Source of the DNA: Pseudonocardiaceae bacterium
GTDB taxonomy: Bacteria; Actinomycetota; Actinomycetes; Mycobacteriales; Pseudonocardiaceae
NCBI GenBank assembly: GCA_025937115.1
Contig: JAICSB010000014.1
Span: 1 to 19,507, forward strand
Direction: 5' to 3'
Length of the DNA: 19,507 nucleotides
Position numbers and translations under genes: made by a program. The notes under the pieces are model-generated. The model had not been told where the DNA came from. It saw only the letters and a list, made by a program, of their open reading frames with translations, and searched no databases. This document shows positions 16,516 to 19,507 of the stretch, piece after piece; the stretch's first letter is position 1; each line of letters starts with the position of its first letter.

Positions 16516-17880
16516 CGAAGGGGTCAGCGCATCAAGGACGGCGGGGCGTGCGGTCGCGGGTCCGTAGCCAGTGAGCCGGGCGCGCAGTGCCGCGGCACCG
16601 AGAGCCGGGTGGAACAACAGCACGGGAGAGCCCATCAGGTGGTAAACCCGGGCCATGACAGCGTATGCGTGCAGATTCCCATGAGCGGCGAGGCGGCTGA
16701 GCTGCTGAGTCCACTGGCCGAGCAGCGCCTGTGGAAGGGACTGACGACCGATGCTGGTGGGATAGCGCAGATCCTCGCTCGTGGACATGGCCCAGGGCAG
16801 CGACACGACGGTAGTGAACTTTCGGAGTAGTCGACGGGTATAACCCGGGCCGAGACCGGCGGCAAGCGCCTGGCGCAAGAGCAGGGCCTCACAAGCCGCG
16901 ACCGTGATGCCTTGCCCGTAGATCGGGTTGAATGCGCATAACGCATCGCCGACGACGAGCAGGCCCTCGGGCCAATCCGGCACCCGCTCGTAGCGATGGC
17001 GGCGGTTGCCGGTTTGGCGATGCACGGCAACGTCGCCGACCGGCTCGGCGTGGCGCACCAGCTCCGCCAGCGCCGGGTCGGGTAACCGCTGGAGGAACGA
17101 CTCGAACCCCGCGGCATCGCGCGGAGGCCGGTGCTCACCGCAGCCGACGGCGGTCACCAGCCAACGATCACCTTCAACCGGCAGCGCGATACCGCCGACC
17201 AACGTCGTCGGCGTCTGCTGGAGGACAACACCCATGGCACCGAAGCCGGATGGGGCGTCGGCGTACATCCGAGTGGCGTAACCCACCCCTGAATCGACCT
17301 GAGAAACCGGTGCCTGCCCCACACCAGCCTCCGCCAACCACACCGGTAGCCGCGAGCTGCGCCCGGACGCGTCGACCACGAGATCGGTCAGCACAGTGGA
17401 GCCGTCCGCCAGACCCACCTCCCAGTGCAGATCACGACGCCGGAGACTGATCACCCTCGAACCGGTGCGAATCTCCACCCCGGGCAGCCCCGTTACCCTG
17501 CGCCGGAACACATGCTCGAACAGCGGACGAGTCAGCGACAACACTTCGAACCCGCGTTGCTCGACAGGCAGCCACCCATGCTCGGCAAGCCACGGCAGCC
17601 CACCGGTATCAACGGGCACGGCACCGGCACTGAGCAGCTCCTGCCGCGAGCCGGGCAGCAACTCCTCCAGGGCGAGAAGGCCACGAAAGAGGAACACATG
17701 TGGCTGCTCCCCCTGTGGCACCCCAGCCCGGGGCTCCGGTTCGCCAGGTAGGACATCGCGCTCAAGCACCGTTACCGAGTTGTCCCTGCACGCTGCGGCG
17801 GCAGCGGCGAACAACCCCGCGAGGCTCGCCCCCACTACAACGACCCGCAACGGTCCTTCCCCCGACATCTCAGCCACCAC
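16510..17880 (-). CDS. FAD-dependent monooxygenase-like oxidoreductase
   Basis: The 456-residue flavoprotein has the class A monooxygenase layout. An N-terminal dinucleotide-binding motif (VVVVGASLAGL, 13-23) is followed by an acidic E at the end of the second strand (VLERD). The middle motif is LVVDASGRSSRLPVWL, and the second FAD motif is LLVVGDALCAFNPIYGQGI with Asp312. Such enzymes hydroxylate or epoxidise aromatic or polyketide-like substrates with NAD(P)H and O2; the substrate is not evident. The C-terminal about 90 residues are helical and carry no recognised domain. The frame starts with GTG at 17880 (GGAG very close upstream); the ATG at 17868 is an equally good start. No biosynthetic cluster surrounds it. 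The next gene upstream on the same strand ends 80 bases away, so co-transcription is possible. Confidence 0.82.
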   Translation of the reverse strand: MVAEMSGEGPLRVVVVGASLAGLFAAAAAACRDNSVTVLERDVLPGEPEPRAGVPQGEQPHVFLFRGLLALEELLPGSRQELLSAGAVPVDTGGLPWLAEHGWLPVEQRGFEVLSLTRPLFEHVFRRRVTGLPGVEIRTGSRVISLRRRDLHWEVGLADGSTVLTDLVVDASGRSSRLPVWLAEAGVGQAPVSQVDSGVGYATRMYADAPSGFGAMGVVLQQTPTTLVGGIALPVEGDRWLVTAVGCGEHRPPRDAAGFESFLQRLPDPALAELVRHAEPVGDVAVHRQTGNRRHRYERVPDWPEGLLVVGDALCAFNPIYGQGITVAACEALLLRQALAAGLGPGYTRRLLRKFTTVVSLPWAMSTSEDLRYPTSIGRQSLPQALLGQWTQQLSRLAAHGNLHAYAVMARVYHLMGSPVLLFHPALGAAALRARLTGYGPATARPAVLDALTPSA

Positions 17881-17960
17881 TCCAACCTAATCCCAGACAC
17901 ATTGCAGCGCCCGGAGGGTTCCGCGCGGTGGCATGGTGGCAGCGCGGACGCGCACAGGCT

Positions 17961-18806
17961 CTACGTCGCCGCGGAACGGGCGATCCCCGACAGTCCGTCC
18001 GTGGCCACCAAGCCGCGCGATGCCAGCTCGTGCCGGATCTGCCGCTGTCGCGCTTCGTCACGGGCGAGAGCCGCTGCCGCACTCTGCGGTCCGTCGCGCA
18101 ATTCTGGAACAATCAAGCGAAACCATTGGTGTGTGGAGAGAAAGGAGTAGATGCCTGCCTGGGAGGTCGCCATCATCGGCGATACACCGGGCTCGGAGCA
18201 TAGCGCTCCCCACCGACCCCGGTATAGATTGAACGACTCGGAGGACAGCCCTGAGTCCAGTTGGGCGCTGACAGCGGGTGACTCGACTGTCACCCTCGTG
18301 TAGTTCGGCTCAGTATCGTCCATTCGCCGCAGCTGCTCGTCATCGAGCCACAATACGCTGAGTCTAGTTCGTCGCGTACCCTCGGCCAAAACTGGAATGA
18401 ACGGGATGTAGCCGGCTTTGCTGATGTGCGCGGAGTGTGCCACAGTCAGTTTCGATGTGACGACGTGAGTTATCGGAATGACGTTGTGGTGTGAGTGGCC
18501 GCGGTACTTGTACGATAGTTGCCCGGGCGCGGCATTCGAGCCGACTGCCACGACCGGAGACCGGCTGGCCATCGGGGCTGCCCGTGCCGCTGACAGAGCC
18601 GCCCCAAGGCGGTCAGCGTTCGTCAGCGACAGTGGCCCCCCGTCATGCTGGACGCTCCAGTCCGCGGGGGGAAACCCTGGGATGGATTGAAGCACGTAGA
18701 GCCACGACCCGAATAATAGGCAGTTCGTCGTGACCAACTTTCCTGGGTAGCTCAGTGGTTGTTCACTGGGACTCAGATCGAGCCCGATTTTCTGAATGTC
18801 GGGCAT
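17961..18806 (-). CDS. Hypothetical protein with gamma-glutamylcyclotransferase-fold (GGCT/AIG2-like) signatures
   Basis: The 281-residue protein has no name I recognise, but two motifs fit the GGCT/AIG2-like fold. One is the substrate loop VVAVGSNAAPGQL (85-97), equivalent to the family's YGSN. The other is MDDTEPNYTRVTV (162-174), which matches the LDxxE...YxR block, with Glu166 at the position of the catalytic glutamate. GGCT-fold enzymes release 5-oxoproline from gamma-glutamyl amines or peptides, but many relatives have other or no known activity. About 84 residues precede the loop, an unusual N-terminal addition, and the C-terminal about 90 residues are charged and helical. The ATG at 18806 lacks a clear ribosome-binding site, so the start is uncertain. 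It lies upstream of the FAD enzyme on the same strand and may share its transcript. Confidence 0.6.
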   Translation of the reverse strand: MPDIQKIGLDLSPSEQPLSYPGKLVTTNCLLFGSWLYVLQSIPGFPPADWSVQHDGGPLSLTNADRLGAALSAARAAPMASRSPVVAVGSNAAPGQLSYKYRGHSHHNVIPITHVVTSKLTVAHSAHISKAGYIPFIPVLAEGTRRTRLSVLWLDDEQLRRMDDTEPNYTRVTVESPAVSAQLDSGLSSESFNLYRGRWGALCSEPGVSPMMATSQAGIYSFLSTHQWFRLIVPELRDGPQSAAAALARDEARQRQIRHELASRGLVATDGLSGIARSAAT

Positions 18807-19323
18807 TAGCGGGCACCAATCTCATACAGACCAGCGATTACCCGCGTGATGATACCCTTCCACCAGGGAAGCATTCTCATTCGTCAGGTGACTTTCGCCG
18901 CCGCGGCGCGCCGTTCGGGTCACCGACCTTCAACACGCACCCACCTTGTGCCTACACCAAGCGCCCTCACCACGCCCAGCAGCCCCGCCACGCTCGAACC
19001 GGTGACGCGCACTGCGGTCAACGGCTGGGCACCGGATCACCCCGACGACCCGGTGCCACCCCCCGACGAACAGATAGCAACCACCATAGGTAAACCGAAT
19101 GTAACCACCTATGAACGGATGGTTACCACCCGGGGTGGACGATCGGTGAACTCGGCCGATGAATCCTCCGGGCGAGCGGCGCACGCAGGGTTGTCCCCCG
19201 GTACGGCCGGGGTCATGCAGCCACCCGGGACCCATCTCACACCTCACGGCCGCACGGAGTTGGCACGTATTCGACACAGACGCGACGGCCGGCTAGCACC
19301 GGGCGCAGCTGGACAACAGAAGA
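18807..19323. other. Intergenic stretch without a supported gene
   Basis: Open frames exist on both strands (for example 18846-19334 plus and 18930-19277 minus), but none has a convincing ribosome-binding site, recognisable motif or plausible composition. The only structure I see is a short inverted repeat, CATAGGT (19085-19091) with ACCTATG (19107-19113), in a locally AT-richer patch with several GGTTACC/GGTAAAC-like words. It separates the accessory block from the tRNA genes. Confidence 0.5.
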
Positions 19324-19359
19324 GCGGCCCCTGACATGAACTCCCAGATCAGGGACCGC
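19324..19359 (-). terminator. Intrinsic terminator of the tRNA operon
   Basis: On the minus strand an 11-base-pair stem forms between the complements of 19349-19359 and 19324-19334 around a 14-base loop. The only imperfection on the DNA level becomes a U-G wobble in the minus-strand RNA, but a mismatch in plus-strand RNA, which orients it as a minus-strand terminator. A pyrimidine-rich run (CTCTTCTGTTGT) follows. It lies about 20 bases after the tRNA-Glu 3' end. Confidence 0.65.
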
Positions 19360-19379
19360 CTTAGCGGATACCACCGGTG

Positions 19380-19452
19380 TAGCCCCGACGGGATTTGAAC
19401 CCGCGCTACCGCCTTGAGAGGGCGGCGTCCTAGGCCGCTAGACGACGGGGCC
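19380..19452 (-). tRNA. tRNA-Glu (anticodon CTC)
   Basis: The 73-base gene folds as a tRNA. The acceptor stem is GGCCCCG with CGGGGCT (a G-U pair at 1-72), the anticodon arm is CCGCC-CTCTCAA-GGCGG giving anticodon CTC for GAG codons, and the T arm contains GGGTTCAAATCCC. The discriminator base is A, and no CCA is encoded. A tRNA-Glu beside tRNA-Gln in this neighbourhood also matches the mycobacterial gene order I recall. Confidence 0.95.
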
Positions 19453-19476
19453 GCGAGAACGCGATGATGACATTCG

Positions 19477-19507
19477 CTGGGGTACCAGGACTCGAACCTA
19501 GACTAAC
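19477..19507 (-). tRNA. tRNA-Gln, partial (3' part only, cut by the window edge)
   Basis: The minus strand reads CTAGGTTCGAGTCCTGG followed by TACCCCA and a G discriminator, which is the T arm and acceptor 3' strand of tRNA-Gln. The anticodon lies outside the window, so identity rests on the acceptor strand and on similarity to mycobacterial tRNA-Gln. It is 24 bases upstream of tRNA-Glu on the same strand and is likely co-transcribed with it. Confidence 0.8.

Noticed and set aside
18846..19334. Open frames on both strands in the gap before the tRNA terminator
   Set aside because: No ribosome-binding site, no family similarity, and Pro/Thr/Arg-rich composition; the plus frame also runs into the terminator stem.
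19360..19452. tRNA-Glu 3' end as a phage or ICE attachment site
   Set aside because: No second copy of the tRNA 3' end and no integrase gene are visible in the window.

Overview
This is a high-GC window from an actinobacterium. Gene order and protein similarity point to the Mycobacteriales/Pseudonocardiales side of the phylum: gpsA, cofC (fbiD), ppk, mutT1, hupB, leuD, leuC and an NdgR-type IclR regulator lie in the order I recall from Mycobacterium tuberculosis (Rv2982c-Rv2989). A tRNA-Glu/tRNA-Gln pair lies beyond them. The protein sequences are clearly diverged from the mycobacterial ones, and I cannot name the genus.

Left part (1-3667), accessory. It starts with a PPOX-type flavin-binding gene that is cut by the window edge and frameshifted. 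A minus-strand sulfur amino-acid cluster follows: a PLP-dependent trans-sulfuration enzyme, a cysteine dioxygenase and a rhodanese-like protein, the last two overlapping as GTGA. Next come a 3' remnant of folD and a small antibiotic-biosynthesis-monooxygenase (ABM) gene that reads past its usual end into gpsA.

Central part (3601-12111), conserved housekeeping core. gpsA (glycerol-3-phosphate for phospholipids) is divergent from cofC (F420 biosynthesis). cofC is followed by ppk (polyphosphate) and mutT1 (nucleotide-pool sanitation plus a phosphatase-like domain). These converge on hupB, a nucleoid protein with a Lys/Ala tail. leuD and leuC (leucine biosynthesis) are divergent from their probable IclR/NdgR regulator.

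Right part (12138-19323), a second accessory block between the ndgR-like gene and the tRNA genes. It contains a 1250-residue XRE-NB-ARC-TPR protein with fifteen 40-residue repeats of very high mutual similarity, and a divergent 113-residue protein of unknown function. It also contains an FAD-dependent monooxygenase-like enzyme and a protein with gamma-glutamylcyclotransferase-fold signatures. About 570 bases without a convincing gene follow, and then a terminator for the tRNA operon.

The most interesting element is the NLR-like NB-ARC protein with its highly uniform repeat array and its small divergent neighbour. The left flank also shows three different signs of gene decay within 3.7 kb.
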